64,000 bases of DNA from Salinarimonas rosea DSM 21201 (GCF_000429045.1 NZ_AUBC01000001.1:65744-129743), one strand, 5' to 3'. Counted from the first letter of the stretch, positions 26,798 to 35,517 are shown. Program-made: numbers and translations. Notes: generated from the letters alone by a model not told the origin.

Positions 26798-27673
26798 TCA
26801 CCGCGGCCGACGTGCCGCGAGGGCTCCCGGCAGGCGGGCCTCGACCAGCGCCTCGATCCCGTCGGCGAGGCCGTGGGCGAGCCCCGGCCGGTCCTCGGGC
26901 GACGCTGCCAGGAAGCCGCCGAGCGCCGCCTCCCACCCGTCGGGCCCCTCGAGGCCCATCGCCCGCACCTGCGCCACGAGCCGCTTCTCGCCGGGATGGA
27001 GCGCGTGGTTGGCCGCGAAGAGCATGTCGAACCAGGACGCCAGGAACGCGGCGGCGCGGTGGTTGCTCGCCACCGCGTCGGCGCGCGCACCCGCGAGCGT
27101 CAGCTGCTCCAGGAAGGAGCAGCGCGCCCCGCGCAGCATCGGCGCATTGTGCGCGCAGATCGCCCGCGCCAGCGCCTCCGGATAGGGCGCGCGCGCCCGC
27201 GCCCGGAGGCCCGCGAACCAGCCGCCGGGGTCCACCAACGGCCGCGCCCGCGCGACGTTGTAGACGAGGCAGGTGGACCAGCCGAGGCTCGGCTCGGCCC
27301 GCTCCATCGCGGCGGCGATCCGGTCCTCGATCCAGGCGGGGTCGCGGTACATGACGTCGAGGCCGATCCCCGCACGGTCGAGCCACTCGTCGCCGGGCTC
27401 GAAATAGCGGTTGTCGATTTCCCCCGTGCCGGGCACCGCGTGCTCCGAGACCAGCGCGCGGCGGGCGGCGACGCTGGGGCGCGGGTCGGCGTAGACGTAG
27501 AGGTCGAGATCCGAGAGCGCGTCCGCGAGCGCCTCCCCGCCCCCCGACGCCCGCGACCCGCCGAGCGCCACGGCCCGCACTCCGGGCTCGCGGCCGAGTC
27601 GCTCCGCGACCGCGCGGGCGATCGCCTCGGCGCGCTCGGCGGGGACGGGCGTGGGGCCCGGGTCGTGCGGCAT
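26798..27673 (-). CDS. Nucleotidyltransferase-fold protein (NTP_transf_2 with DUF4037-like C-terminus)
   Basis: A 291-residue protein. The Pol-beta-type core is VALGGSRASGGGE followed by SDLDLYVYAD (metal-binding Asp-x-Asp) at about residues 36-65, and LDVMYRD later supplies the third carboxylate. The all-helical rest (SFLEQLTLAGARADAV, ASWFDMLFAANHALHPGEKR) resembles DUF4037, where the fold is used for substrate or RNA binding. The target is unknown; such proteins span nucleotide transfer to antibiotics, tRNA or proteins. Its genomic partner is hipBA on the same strand, 97 bp upstream, which makes a stress role possible. Confidence 0.7.
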   Translation of the reverse strand: MPHDPGPTPVPAERAEAIARAVAERLGREPGVRAVALGGSRASGGGEALADALSDLDLYVYADPRPSVAARRALVSEHAVPGTGEIDNRYFEPGDEWLDRAGIGLDVMYRDPAWIEDRIAAAMERAEPSLGWSTCLVYNVARARPLVDPGGWFAGLRARARAPYPEALARAICAHNAPMLRGARCSFLEQLTLAGARADAVASNHRAAAFLASWFDMLFAANHALHPGEKRLVAQVRAMGLEGPDGWEAALGGFLAASPEDRPGLAHGLADGIEALVEARLPGALAARRPR

Positions 27674-27770
27674 GGCGGGCTCCAGATCGGTGCGGCGCGC
27701 GACAGGGATTGCGGAGGACTGGCGACGACAACGCGCGGGCGGGCGCGCCGATCCGCGCGGCGGCGCGCGA

Positions 27771-29003
27771 TCAGACGCCGCGGACGATCGGCAGGCGCGC
27801 GAGATGCGCGTCGATCGTCGTCACCGCGGCCGCCGGCAGCGACAGGTGCGCCTTCTCCGCCTCCCACGCGAGGAGGAAGCGCTCGGTCGTCTCCCGTGCC
27901 ACGGCGAGCGCCGGCCGCACCGGCAGGCCGGCCTTCTCGGCCAGGTAGGAGAGTTCCTCGCGCCCGAACGCGTCGAAGCGGCGGGTGCGGGCGAACTTCA
28001 GGGCAAAGCCATCGTCGTCCAGGAAGGCGATCGTCGAGACGAGGTCGTAGGCCGGCGCGAGGCGCGGCGTGCGCCGATCCGGGTAGATGAGGGACCAGTT
28101 CTTGAGGTGCATATCGGCATTGCCGATCAGCACGCAGAACACCACACGGCGGACGAGCTCCGCCACGCTCTCGGCTCCGCTCTCGATGCCGAGCACCTGC
28201 GCGATGCTGCGCACCGTGGCCGTCTCGTACTTCCGCTCCGGATAGACCCCGAACACCTGAGCGAAGTCCTCGATGTGCACCGGCCCATGGGGGCCGCGGT
28301 CGAAGCGGCGGATGGCGAAGGCCCGGCCCTCGCGCCGGCCGATGCCCTCCGGCAGGCCGCCGATCGCGTCGAGATCGACGAGCCGGAATTCGGGTACGTC
28401 GATGCCGACAGCGCGGGCGAGGCTCATCATGGCATGCTCGTTCTCCGGCACACCCTCGAAGCGGCTCGACGGCAGCTTGACGATCCAAGCGCCGCCCACG
28501 CCGTGCGCGGGAATGGCGAGACCGCCGTTCCTGCCGCGGTTCTCGATCGCGGAGAACTTGAGCTGCACGCCCGCGAGGGAGAAGCGCAGCGCATCCGGCC
28601 GATCGCCTCCCGCGCCTTCCGCGAGACCATCGTCGGCCATCGGCGGCCATGCCTCGCCGTCGGCAGGCGCGATGGTGACGGCGCCCGGCAGGTCCCGCCC
28701 GAGCACCCACAGCAGAAAGAACTCGCGCTCGGCATGCACGCCCGCACGCCGGGCGAGATAGTCCCGCAGCGGCCCCTCCGGCAGGAGGTTGGCGAAGAAG
28801 GGCGCGACGCGTCGCTGCGTCGCCGGCAGCTCGGTGATCAGCCCGCCGAGCGCGTCCTTGAAGGAGAGGCCGAGCGTCGGGCGGTCCTCGCGCGCGACGT
28901 AGCTGTCGCTGAAGGCGAAGATGGTGCGGTCGCCGCCCAGATGGGCGAGCGTGCCGATCGTCTCCCCGTGGAGCCGGACGTCGAGGACCGAGACGTCAGG
29001 CAT
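27771..29003 (-). CDS. hipA: HipA-family serine/threonine kinase toxin
   Basis: A 410-residue HipA. The couple_hipA N-terminal subdomain is at residues 5-105 (GETIGTLAHLG, YVAREDRPTLGLSF, FFANLLPEGPLRDYLA), the ATP-binding part follows (FSLAGVQLKFS, WIVKLPSS), and the catalytic loop is IGNADMHLKNWSLI with Asp297 as base and Asn302 for metal. E. coli HipA phosphorylates GltX and triggers dormancy; relatives in Alphaproteobacteria act on other synthetases. All kinase residues are present, so it should be active. Its start overlaps the stop of hipB by 8 bp, the standard antitoxin-first arrangement. Confidence 0.93.
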   Translation of the reverse strand: MPDVSVLDVRLHGETIGTLAHLGGDRTIFAFSDSYVAREDRPTLGLSFKDALGGLITELPATQRRVAPFFANLLPEGPLRDYLARRAGVHAEREFFLLWVLGRDLPGAVTIAPADGEAWPPMADDGLAEGAGGDRPDALRFSLAGVQLKFSAIENRGRNGGLAIPAHGVGGAWIVKLPSSRFEGVPENEHAMMSLARAVGIDVPEFRLVDLDAIGGLPEGIGRREGRAFAIRRFDRGPHGPVHIEDFAQVFGVYPERKYETATVRSIAQVLGIESGAESVAELVRRVVFCVLIGNADMHLKNWSLIYPDRRTPRLAPAYDLVSTIAFLDDDGFALKFARTRRFDAFGREELSYLAEKAGLPVRPALAVARETTERFLLAWEAEKAHLSLPAAAVTTIDAHLARLPIVRGV

Positions 29004-29316
29004 CGTCGTCCTCCCCGTCGAGCGTGTAGGCCGGACGAACGGCAGGCGCCGCGCCGTCGGTGACAGCCCTCACGATGCTGTCGACGGCGGGCAACGCCTT
29101 GCGCGGGACGAGCCGCAGGTCGAGGTCGAGCACGCGCGCGAGCTCGACGAGGCTCGACAGCTTCAGGTCGACCGCGCCGCTCTCGATCTTGGAGACGTGG
29201 CTCTGGGGCAGGCCGACGAGAGCACCCAAGGCGCGCTGGCTGAGGCCCTTGCCCAGGCGGGCCGACTTGAGGCGCATGGCGATGGGCTCGGCTGCCGACA
29301 CGATATGCCCTCGCAT
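28996..29316 (-). CDS. hipB: HipB-type HTH antitoxin
   Basis: A 106-residue XRE-family repressor that neutralises HipA and represses the operon. The HTH is MRLKSARLGKGLSQRALGAL followed by VGLPQSHVSKIESGAVDLK, at about residues 14-52; the C-terminal tail is acidic (LDGEDDDA). ATG 29316 lies inside an inverted repeat that may be its operator; the ATG at 29277 (MRLKSAR) is a shorter alternative. The frame is open further upstream but becomes Arg/Pro-rich. Translationally coupled to hipA. Confidence 0.9.
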   Translation of the reverse strand: MRGHIVSAAEPIAMRLKSARLGKGLSQRALGALVGLPQSHVSKIESGAVDLKLSSLVELARVLDLDLRLVPRKALPAVDSIVRAVTDGAAPAVRPAYTLDGEDDDA

Positions 29317-29318
29317 AT
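29303..29318. promoter_or_regulatory. Inverted repeat at the hipB start
   Basis: ATATGC-N4-GCATAT, a perfect 6-bp inverted repeat that covers the hipB start codon, with a second palindrome ACATATGT 25 bp upstream (29344-29351). Position and symmetry fit HipB autorepression; binding is inferred. Confidence 0.45.
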
Positions 29319-29613
29319 AGACGGGGTGTTTCGATCTGCTTGGACATATGTATCGCGCCACCGGCCGTATGTCGAGGCCGAGCCGGGTGATCCGAGCGAC
29401 GTGCGCCGTAACCTCGCCTCGTCGAGCTGCCCGGAGGCTCGGATGCATCGGGTCTTCCGCCGGGAGGGTACGGCTTCGGGCGCCGGTGCCGGGATGCGCG
29501 GCGAAGGGCACGACGCCTGCGCGCCGCTCTTCAGCATGCGTGGCTCCGCGCCCGGACCTGCCTCGCAATCCGGAACGACAGCCGATGCACTACACGCGAA
29601 TGTCGGAAGAAGG

Positions 29614-29690
29614 TGGCGCGCCCGAAAGGATTCGAACCTCTGACCCCCAGATTCGTAGTCTGGTGCTCTATCCAGCTGAGCTACGGGCGC
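29614..29690 (-). tRNA. tRNA-Arg (anticodon ACG), CCA encoded
   Basis: Read on the minus strand the gene gives a full cloverleaf: acceptor GCGCCCG/CGGGCGC, D-arm GCTC...GAGC, anticodon stem CCAGA/TCTGG with loop CTACGAA, T-arm AGAGG-TTCGAAT-CCTTT (last pair wobble), discriminator G and genomic CCA (29616-29614). Anticodon ACG, normally deaminated to ICG, reads CGU/CGC/CGA arginine codons. It lies between the histidine kinase at 29838 and hipBA, all on the same strand. I found no second copy of its 3' end in the window, so there is no evidence here for an integrated island. Confidence 0.97.
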
Positions 29691-29837
29691 CTGCCGTCGC
29701 GGCGATCGCTGTGCGTCGTCGCGAGGCCGGTGGAATAGGAAATCCCGGCGGGCTTGGCAAGCGGGTTTTCGCCTCGAAGCGCACTTTTTTCGGGCCGGTC
29801 GCCACGGACGGCCGCCGGCCCGGTGCGTCGCGGCCGA

Positions 29838-31391
29838 TCACGCGCCGTCGCGCGGCCGATCGGGGATCTCGATGCGGAAGGCGGCGCCCGGCAGCGTCCG
29901 GGCCGGGTCGACGTCGTGGACGATGCGGCCGCCGTGGAGCCGCACGATCTCCGCGCAGATGGCGAGGCCGAGCCCCGTGCCGGAGGCGCGGGCGGCGCCC
30001 TTGAAGGGCTCGAACAGGTGCTCGCGCGCCTTCGCCGGGAGCCCCGGACCCGAATCGCAGACCTCGACGATGCACGCCCCGTCCGCACGGCGCGCGGAGA
30101 TCCGCAGGACGCGCTCCTCGGCGGGCAGGCGCACCATCGCCTGCACGGCGTTGCGGGCGAGGTTGACGAGGACGCGGGCGAGCTGCTCGCGGTCCGCGTC
30201 GATCGTCACGTCCGGCGCGACGTCCAGCTCGAGCCGCGCCGCGCCCTCCCCGGCCGGCCGAGGGAGCGCCTGCGCGTCCGCGGCGGCGAGCCCCGGCACG
30301 GCGTGGAGATCGGCGAGGATCTCGACGAGCGGCAGCACGCGCCGGCTCGGCGCCGGCTCGACGGCGCGGCCGTAGGCGAGCGTCGCCTCCGAGAAGTCGA
30401 TCGCGCGCTGGAGGGTCCCGATCAGCCGCGGCGCGATGCGCTGGACGGTCGGGTCCTCGACGTCCGCCAGGCGGTCGGAGATCAGCTGCGCCGAGGCGAG
30501 CATGTTGCGCAGGTCGTGATTGATCTTGGCGACGCCCAGGCCGAGCTCCGCGAGCCGGCGCTTGGTGCGCAGCTCCTCCGCCAGCGCGCGCTCGGTGCGC
30601 TCGAGAGCCCGCTCCGCGGTGCCGATCTCGTCGGTGCGCCGGCTCGGCGCGATGATGCGCGAGGCGTCCTCCGGCTCCTCCGAGAAGCGCTCGAGGTTGG
30701 CCGAGAGCCGGCGCACGGGACGCACGATCACCGCCTGGAGCGAGAGGTAGACGAGCCCGGCCGTGATGCCGGAGATGATCAGGGACAGGATCAGGATGTT
30801 GCGCGAGAAGCCGAACAGCGCCTCCCGCAGGGGCGCGGGGTCGATGACGATCTCGACGAAGTCGATCTCCGCGGCGTTCGGCCCGGTACCGTCGCCGACG
30901 ACGCGCATCATGCCGGGGTCGCGGCCGACGAGCGTGGCGAAGGCGGCGGGGATGGCCTCGAGCGGCGATTGCGTGCGCAGGTCGACCGTGCGGACGACCT
31001 CGGGGGGCATGGTGACGTCGACGGCGAGCAGCCGGCGCGTCCCGCCGCCGCGCACCGCCACCAGCTCGGCGCCGACGCCCGCGAGCAGCTTCTCCTGGAG
31101 GCCGGGCATGTCCGCGTCGCCCGCGTCGAGGACGAGGGCGGCGATCTGCGCCGCCGCGAGCCGGTCCGAGAGCCAGCTGCGCTGGAAGTTCGCCACCGAG
31201 GGAACGTAGATCAGCACCTCGGCCAGCATGACGAAGGCGATGGTGAGGACGAGGAGGCGTCCCGAGAGGCCCACGACGGGGCGCCGCGGCCGCGCCGCGG
31301 GGGCGGCGGCCGCGCCCTGCAGGATCCCGTCCCGCGAGATCCCGTCCTGCACCAGGCCCCGGGTCGGTTCGGCGATGGTCGCGTCGTCCAT
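29838..31391 (-). CDS. Membrane sensor histidine kinase with HAMP
   Basis: A 517-residue kinase. Two membrane helices (about 45-65, LLVLTIAFVMLAEVLIYVP, and 198-222, NILILSLIISGITAGLVYLS) flank a periplasmic sensor of about 130 residues. HAMP (VRPVRRLSANLERFSEEPED) leads to the phosphoacceptor His292 in KINHDLRNMLASAQ; the ATPase domain has NLARNAVQAM, DSGPGLP and GTGLGLAICAEI. The first 40 residues are a polar tail. No response regulator is adjacent; it starts 17 bp after the flavin reductase, so these two may share a transcript and signal. Confidence 0.9.
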   Translation of the reverse strand: MDDATIAEPTRGLVQDGISRDGILQGAAAAPAARPRRPVVGLSGRLLVLTIAFVMLAEVLIYVPSVANFQRSWLSDRLAAAQIAALVLDAGDADMPGLQEKLLAGVGAELVAVRGGGTRRLLAVDVTMPPEVVRTVDLRTQSPLEAIPAAFATLVGRDPGMMRVVGDGTGPNAAEIDFVEIVIDPAPLREALFGFSRNILILSLIISGITAGLVYLSLQAVIVRPVRRLSANLERFSEEPEDASRIIAPSRRTDEIGTAERALERTERALAEELRTKRRLAELGLGVAKINHDLRNMLASAQLISDRLADVEDPTVQRIAPRLIGTLQRAIDFSEATLAYGRAVEPAPSRRVLPLVEILADLHAVPGLAAADAQALPRPAGEGAARLELDVAPDVTIDADREQLARVLVNLARNAVQAMVRLPAEERVLRISARRADGACIVEVCDSGPGLPAKAREHLFEPFKGAARASGTGLGLAICAEIVRLHGGRIVHDVDPARTLPGAAFRIEIPDRPRDGA

Positions 31392-31408
31392 CGGGCCTCC
31401 AGTCCCGC

Positions 31409-32878
31409 CTAGCCGAAGCTGCGCATCAATCGGCGCCAGCGCTGCACCCAGGGATTCGTCGCGAGCGGTCGCAGGTCCTCGACGGCGGCGCGCTTCGTCA
31501 GCTCCGAGTAGGTCGGGTACGGCATCACGATCCCCGCGAGGTCCCGCGCCTTCAGGCGCTTGGCGAGGGCGAGCGTCCAGGGCGCGATCAGCTCGCCCGC
31601 GTGCGGGGCCGCGATGGCGCAGCCGAGCACGCGCCCGTCGCGCGCCACGAAGGCCTTGATCAGGCCGTGCGTGCGCCGCTCGGCCTTGGCCCGGTCCAGC
31701 TCGCCGACGGGCCAGCGCAGGATACGAGCCTTCGCGTCCCGGCGAAAGGCCTCCTCCTCGGAAAGCCCGACGCTCGCGATCTCGGGGTCGGTGTAGGTCA
31801 CGCGCGGGATCGCCGTCGGATCGAGCGGCGCCCGGAGGCGGAAGAGCGCGTCGCGCACGACGAGCGAGGCGTGCTGGCTCGCCGCGTGGGTGAAGCGCAG
31901 GCCGCCCGTTCCGCCGCTGGCGCAGTCGCCGATGGCGTAGATCTTACGGTTGGTGGTGCGCAGCCGCGCGTCGACCCGGATGCCGGCGGCGTCGTGGGCG
32001 ACCCCCGCCGCCTCGAGCCCGAGGTCGCCGACCGTCGGGCGGCGCCCGGCGGCGACGAGGAGGTGCGAGCCTTCGAGCACCTCCTCGGGGGCCCCCTCCC
32101 CCGCACGCACCCGGAGGCGCACGCCGCCCGCGATCGCCTCGGCGGCGAGGACCGCGATGCCCTCGCGCAGGTCGACGCCCTCCGCGCGCAGGGCGTTCGC
32201 CGCAATGGCCGCGACCTCGCGGTCCTGCCCCGCCAGCGCCGGGCCGTTCGAGACGACGACGACCTCGGCCCCGAGACGGCGATGCGCCTGGGCGAGCTCC
32301 ATGCCGACCGGCCCGGCGCCGATCACGAGCAGGCGGCGGGGACGCTCGTCGAGGTCGAAGACCGTCTCGTTCGTGAGATACGGCGTCTCGGCGAGGCCCG
32401 GGATGTCGGGCACGAGGGGGCGCGACCCGGTGGCGAGGACGAAGCGCCGGGCGCGCACGCGGGTGCCCTCGACGTCGAGCGTCGCGCGATCGACGAAGCG
32501 GGCGTGCCGCGCGAGCACGGTGACGCCCATCGCCCGGTAGCGCGCGACCGAGTCGTTGGGGGCGATGTCCGCGATCACGGCGCGGACATGGGCGCGCAGC
32601 GCCGCATAGTCGACGCTCGGCTCCGCGGCCGAGACGCCGAACGGCGCGCCGGAGCGGATCGCGTGGGCGTGGGCGGCCGCGGCGATGACGGACTTCGACG
32701 GAACGCAGCCCGTGAGCAGGCATTCCCCGCCCATTCCGCCGCCGGGCGTGCCGTCCCTCTCGGCGCCCTTCTCCACCAGGACGACGGAGGCGTCGAGGGA
32801 AGCGGCGACGGCGGCGACGGACAATCCCGCCGCTCCGGCGCCGACGACGCACAGATCGGGCTCGAGCATGTCGGTCAT
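31409..32878 (-). CDS. Class I pyridine nucleotide-disulfide oxidoreductase (MerA/lipoamide dehydrogenase-like)
   Basis: A 489-residue FAD enzyme. After the FAD loop (LCVVGAGAAGLSVAAVAAS) comes the redox disulfide GGECLLTGCVPSK, the Cys-x4-Cys pattern of this class; the NAD(P) site is LLVIGAGPVGMELAQAHRR and the second FAD motif AIGDCASGG. Near the C-terminus the usual catalytic His-x-x-x-x-Glu reads YPTYSE, so the histidine is Tyr. That substitution is common in the MerA-like branch of unknown substrate and argues against true lipoamide dehydrogenase. No mer genes, Cys-Cys C-terminus or E2/E3 partners are present. ATG 32878 (MTDMLEPD) chosen; upstream residues are non-family. Confidence 0.88.
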   Translation of the reverse strand: MTDMLEPDLCVVGAGAAGLSVAAVAASLDASVVLVEKGAERDGTPGGGMGGECLLTGCVPSKSVIAAAAHAHAIRSGAPFGVSAAEPSVDYAALRAHVRAVIADIAPNDSVARYRAMGVTVLARHARFVDRATLDVEGTRVRARRFVLATGSRPLVPDIPGLAETPYLTNETVFDLDERPRRLLVIGAGPVGMELAQAHRRLGAEVVVVSNGPALAGQDREVAAIAANALRAEGVDLREGIAVLAAEAIAGGVRLRVRAGEGAPEEVLEGSHLLVAAGRRPTVGDLGLEAAGVAHDAAGIRVDARLRTTNRKIYAIGDCASGGTGGLRFTHAASQHASLVVRDALFRLRAPLDPTAIPRVTYTDPEIASVGLSEEEAFRRDAKARILRWPVGELDRAKAERRTHGLIKAFVARDGRVLGCAIAAPHAGELIAPWTLALAKRLKARDLAGIVMPYPTYSELTKRAAVEDLRPLATNPWVQRWRRLMRSFG

Positions 32879-33671
32879 CGTGGTCCTCGCGACCGCTGTC
32901 GCACGCGCCCGGGTCGGTGGCAAGGGGCCGCGCGCGGGCGAATCACCCGGCGATCGCCGCCGGAGCGAAGCGGTCCGTAAAGCGATTCAACAAGCATGGT
33001 ACAACAAAGGTGGTCGTGGGCCGTCGATCAGCCAAGCAATCGGCACGTCTTCCAGCGCCGCGCGGACGTAACCCGCTGCGGAGGCGATGCGGATGCAAAC
33101 ACAATTTCTGACGAACATCATGTACCGCCGACGTTACAACAAACATATGTTAGGCACGTTCGGATTGCGCTCTGCGCAGGCGGAGACGGGCCTCGCCCGA
33201 ACGCTATGCGAGCGATCCGACACAGGGGCCGGACGCGGATCGCTCACATCACGAGTCGCCGAACGGATGCGGAATCCTCGGCCAGGCCGGCACAAGCCCT
33301 TCACATTCAAGGATTTCCGCTCGTGCGTACGTCCGCGCGACCGGCTTGCCGGCCGCCATCCGAGCGTAGCCGTCCCGACGCATTACGTGCGAAAGCCAAA
33401 CTTCCGGATTGGCGAAACCGCACGATGCAGGCTCGAAACCCTGCATTCTCCCAAGGCGGCAAACCGCCGTCGGCGCCCTTATGCATCTGCATTTTCGGGG
33501 CTTTCGGCATCTCTCGTCGATTTTTCCGCAACTCCGTCGACGTGTCGTTATTCTATCCACGGCCCACCGGGCACCGGACCCGACGCAGGATTTCTCGCGC
33601 ACTTCCATTTACAGGCACGGAAAAAACGCATATCTCCTTAGACACACTCAACCCGAGATCAGTGGAAGCCC
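32879..33671. other. Gene-poor, lower-GC intergenic stretch
   Basis: About 790 bp between two divergent starts with no credible protein. Open frames on both strands lack family motifs and have poor codon bias. The stretch holds two TACAACAA octamers (33000-33007, 33135-33142), a perfect palindrome AACATATGTT (33142-33151), a block of three hairpins (33386-33468) and T/A-rich sequence from 33510 to the regulator start. It must carry the promoters of both flanking genes and may encode an RNA. Confidence 0.55.
33386..33468. other. Three abutting stem-loops, candidate structured RNA or remnant
   Basis: Hairpin 1 (33386-33424): CGTGCG/CGCACG outer stem and GCCAA/TTGGC inner stem separated by small internal loops. 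Hairpin 2 starts at the next base (33425-33446): ATGCAGG/CCTGCAT with an 8-nt loop. Hairpin 3 (33455-33468): GGCGG/CCGCC with a CAAA loop. Such dense, contiguous pairing is not expected from an untranslated spacer by chance. No T run follows on either strand, so they are not simple terminators. Which strand is transcribed is unknown. Confidence 0.45.
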
Positions 33672-34067
33672 ATGTCAACTCGTTGCCCCACCGACATCGA
33701 CCGCTTCGTCGGTCAGCGTATCCGCCTGGCGCGCCGTATCGCCAAGATGAGCCAGCAGAAGCTGGGCGAGCAGATCGGCGTGACCTATCAGCAGATCCAG
33801 AAGTACGAGAACGGCACCGACCGCATCGGTGCCGGGCGCCTGCACCAGGTGTCCCTCTCCACCGACCAGCCGATCGAGTTCTTCTTCTCGTTCGGCGAGG
33901 AAGTCGAGGCCAAGCAGAGCGATCGGCAGGACATCCTGGCGGACGACGGCGTCCAGCGCCTGATCGTCTCGGCCTCGAAGATCCGCTCGCGCAAGCTCCT
34001 CGACAATCTCGCCCAGATCGCCGAGACCTTCGCCACCGCCGAGGTCACCGAGGCGCCGAAGGCCTGA
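33672..34067 (+). CDS. XRE-family helix-turn-helix regulator
   Basis: A 131-residue DNA-binding protein common in Rhizobiales. The HTH occupies residues 12-66: RFVGQRIRLARRIAKMSQQK, then LGEQIGVTYQQIQKYENGTD, with recognition helix at YQQIQKYE. The C-terminal half is helical and acidic and probably mediates dimerisation; there is no metabolite domain or peptidase motif. ATG 33672 is preceded by GTGGAAG. Family members of this size regulate motility, exopolysaccharide or cell-cycle genes, but the target is not visible here. The upstream AT-rich zone should hold its promoter. Confidence 0.85.
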   Translation: MSTRCPTDIDRFVGQRIRLARRIAKMSQQKLGEQIGVTYQQIQKYENGTDRIGAGRLHQVSLSTDQPIEFFFSFGEEVEAKQSDRQDILADDGVQRLIVSASKIRSRKLLDNLAQIAETFATAEVTEAPKA

Positions 34068-34169
34068 TCCCGCGCACCGCGCGGCTTCGCGACGCGCGGG
34101 GGCCCATGGCTCCCGCGCGCGGCGACGCAGCTCTCCGGTCTTCTCGCCCGAGAAACGGTGACGACCGCA

Positions 34170-35222
34170 ATGCGTGCCTTCCACGACGCCCGGTCCGCCG
34201 CCCACGATCCGGATCGCTACTTCCGGCGCGGCGCGATCGTCGCGCATCCCGAGCAGGCCTCCCGCTACGCGGTCCTGCGTGATGCGATCGCCGGCCACCA
34301 TCGCCTCGAGGCCCCCGCCGACCACGGCGAGGCGCCGATCCTCGCAGTGCACGACGCCGGCTACATCCGCTTCCTCGCCGAGGCCTGGAGCCGCCGGGCC
34401 GAGATCCCCGGCAGCATCGACGAGGTGCTCTCCGGCCATTTCGCCCGACCGGACATGAGCCGCCGTCCCGAGGGACTGCTCGGTCTCGTCGGCTACTACA
34501 CCGCCGACACCTCGACGCCCGTCCGAGCGGGCACATGGGAGGCGGTGCGGGCCGGCGCCCAGGTCGCGGCCAGCGCCGCCGACGCCGCGCTGGCGGACGG
34601 GCGCGCCTACGCGCTCTGCCGTCCGCCGGGCCATCACGCCTATGCCGCCTCGGCCGGCGGCTTCTGCTTCATCAACAACAGCGCCGTGGCCGCACAGCGC
34701 CTGCGCGAGACGCAGGCGCGTGTTGCGATCCTGGATATCGACGTCCACCACGGCAACGGCACCCAGGGGATTTTTTACACACGTGGAGATATCCTCACGG
34801 TGTCGGTTCACGCAGACCCCGCGGACTACTTCCCCTACTATGCCGGATATGCCGACGAGACCGGCGCGGGCGCCGGCGCGGGATGCAACCGCAACCTCCC
34901 CCTCGCGCACGGCTCCGGCGACGACGCCTGGCTCGCCGCGCTCGCCGAGGCGCTCGACGGGATCGCGCGCTTCGCGCCCGGCGCTCTCGTCGTCGCCCTC
35001 GGCCTCGATGCGTCGCAGGACGACCCGATCGGCGCGCTGCGCGTGACCACCGACGGGTTCGCCCGCGCCGCCGAGGCGATCGCCGGAGCCGGCCTGCCGA
35101 CCACGATCGTGCAGGAGGGGGGATACCTCTGCGAGGCGCTGCCGCGCAACCTCTCCGCCTTCCTCGACGCCTTCGACGCGGCCGCGGGCGCGACCGCGCT
35201 CAGAGCCCCGTCGCGCCCATGA
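34170..35222 (+). CDS. Histone-deacetylase-family amidohydrolase (acetylpolyamine deacetylase-like)
   Basis: A 350-residue zinc amidohydrolase. Active-site residues: His155 and His156 in RPPGHHAYAASAGGF, zinc ligands Asp191 and His193 in DIDVHHGNG, and Asp280 in GLDASQDDP. The usual catalytic Tyr loop is GGYL (EGGYLCEAL). Bacterial members (HDAH, APAH) deacetylate acetylpolyamines; the GxDxHxxDP-type third ligand block here has Ser/Gln/Asp following, as in APAH-like enzymes. Protein or acetoin-related substrates cannot be excluded. ATG 34170 chosen; GTG 34158 would add four residues. The 3' end overlaps the convergent cutA gene by 23 bp. Confidence 0.9.
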   Translation: MRAFHDARSAAHDPDRYFRRGAIVAHPEQASRYAVLRDAIAGHHRLEAPADHGEAPILAVHDAGYIRFLAEAWSRRAEIPGSIDEVLSGHFARPDMSRRPEGLLGLVGYYTADTSTPVRAGTWEAVRAGAQVAASAADAALADGRAYALCRPPGHHAYAASAGGFCFINNSAVAAQRLRETQARVAILDIDVHHGNGTQGIFYTRGDILTVSVHADPADYFPYYAGYADETGAGAGAGCNRNLPLAHGSGDDAWLAALAEALDGIARFAPGALVVALGLDASQDDPIGALRVTTDGFARAAEAIAGAGLPTTIVQEGGYLCEALPRNLSAFLDAFDAAAGATALRAPSRP

Positions 35223-35517
35223 GCCAGGCTTTGGTCGGCGCGTCGGCGCCGACGGGGATCGAGAACACCACGGGCGTCTCGTAGGGGTGGACCTCGCGGA
35301 TCGTCGCGCCGACGGCCTCCTCGAGGCCGCGGCGCGTCTTCACCAGCCCGACGATCTCGGATGCCTCCTCGATCGCGCCCTGCCAGGCGTAGACGCTGCG
35401 CATGCCCGGGATCAGGTTGACGCAGGCCGCGAGGCCCCGCTCGACGAGCGCGCGCGAGACGGCGCCCGCCGCCGCCTCGTCGGGAAAGGTCGTGTAGACG
35501 AACAGCGGCTCATCCAT
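35200..35517 (-). CDS. cutA: CutA-family protein
   Basis: A 105-residue trimeric ferredoxin-fold protein of the CutA1 family: [40 protein letters not shown] and [17 protein letters not shown]. CutA was linked to divalent-cation tolerance in E. coli, but its biochemical role is still unclear; its fold is close to PII signalling proteins. Length is normal. It converges with the deacetylase and is divergent from nadK with about 57 bp between starts. Confidence 0.93.
   Translation of the reverse strand: MDEPLFVYTTFPDEAAAGAVSRALVERGLAACVNLIPGMRSVYAWQGAIEEASEIVGLVKTRRGLEEAVGATIREVHPYETPVVFSIPVGADAPTKAWLMGATGL

Noticed and set aside
29317-29690. tRNA-Arg beside hipBA as an integration site of a genomic island.
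   Set aside because: No duplicated 3' tRNA segment and no integrase in the window.
33425-33446. Minus-strand GGTTTCGAGCC inside the second hairpin resembles a tRNA T-arm.
   Set aside because: Loop length is 8, stem phase is wrong, and no acceptor or anticodon arm fits around it.
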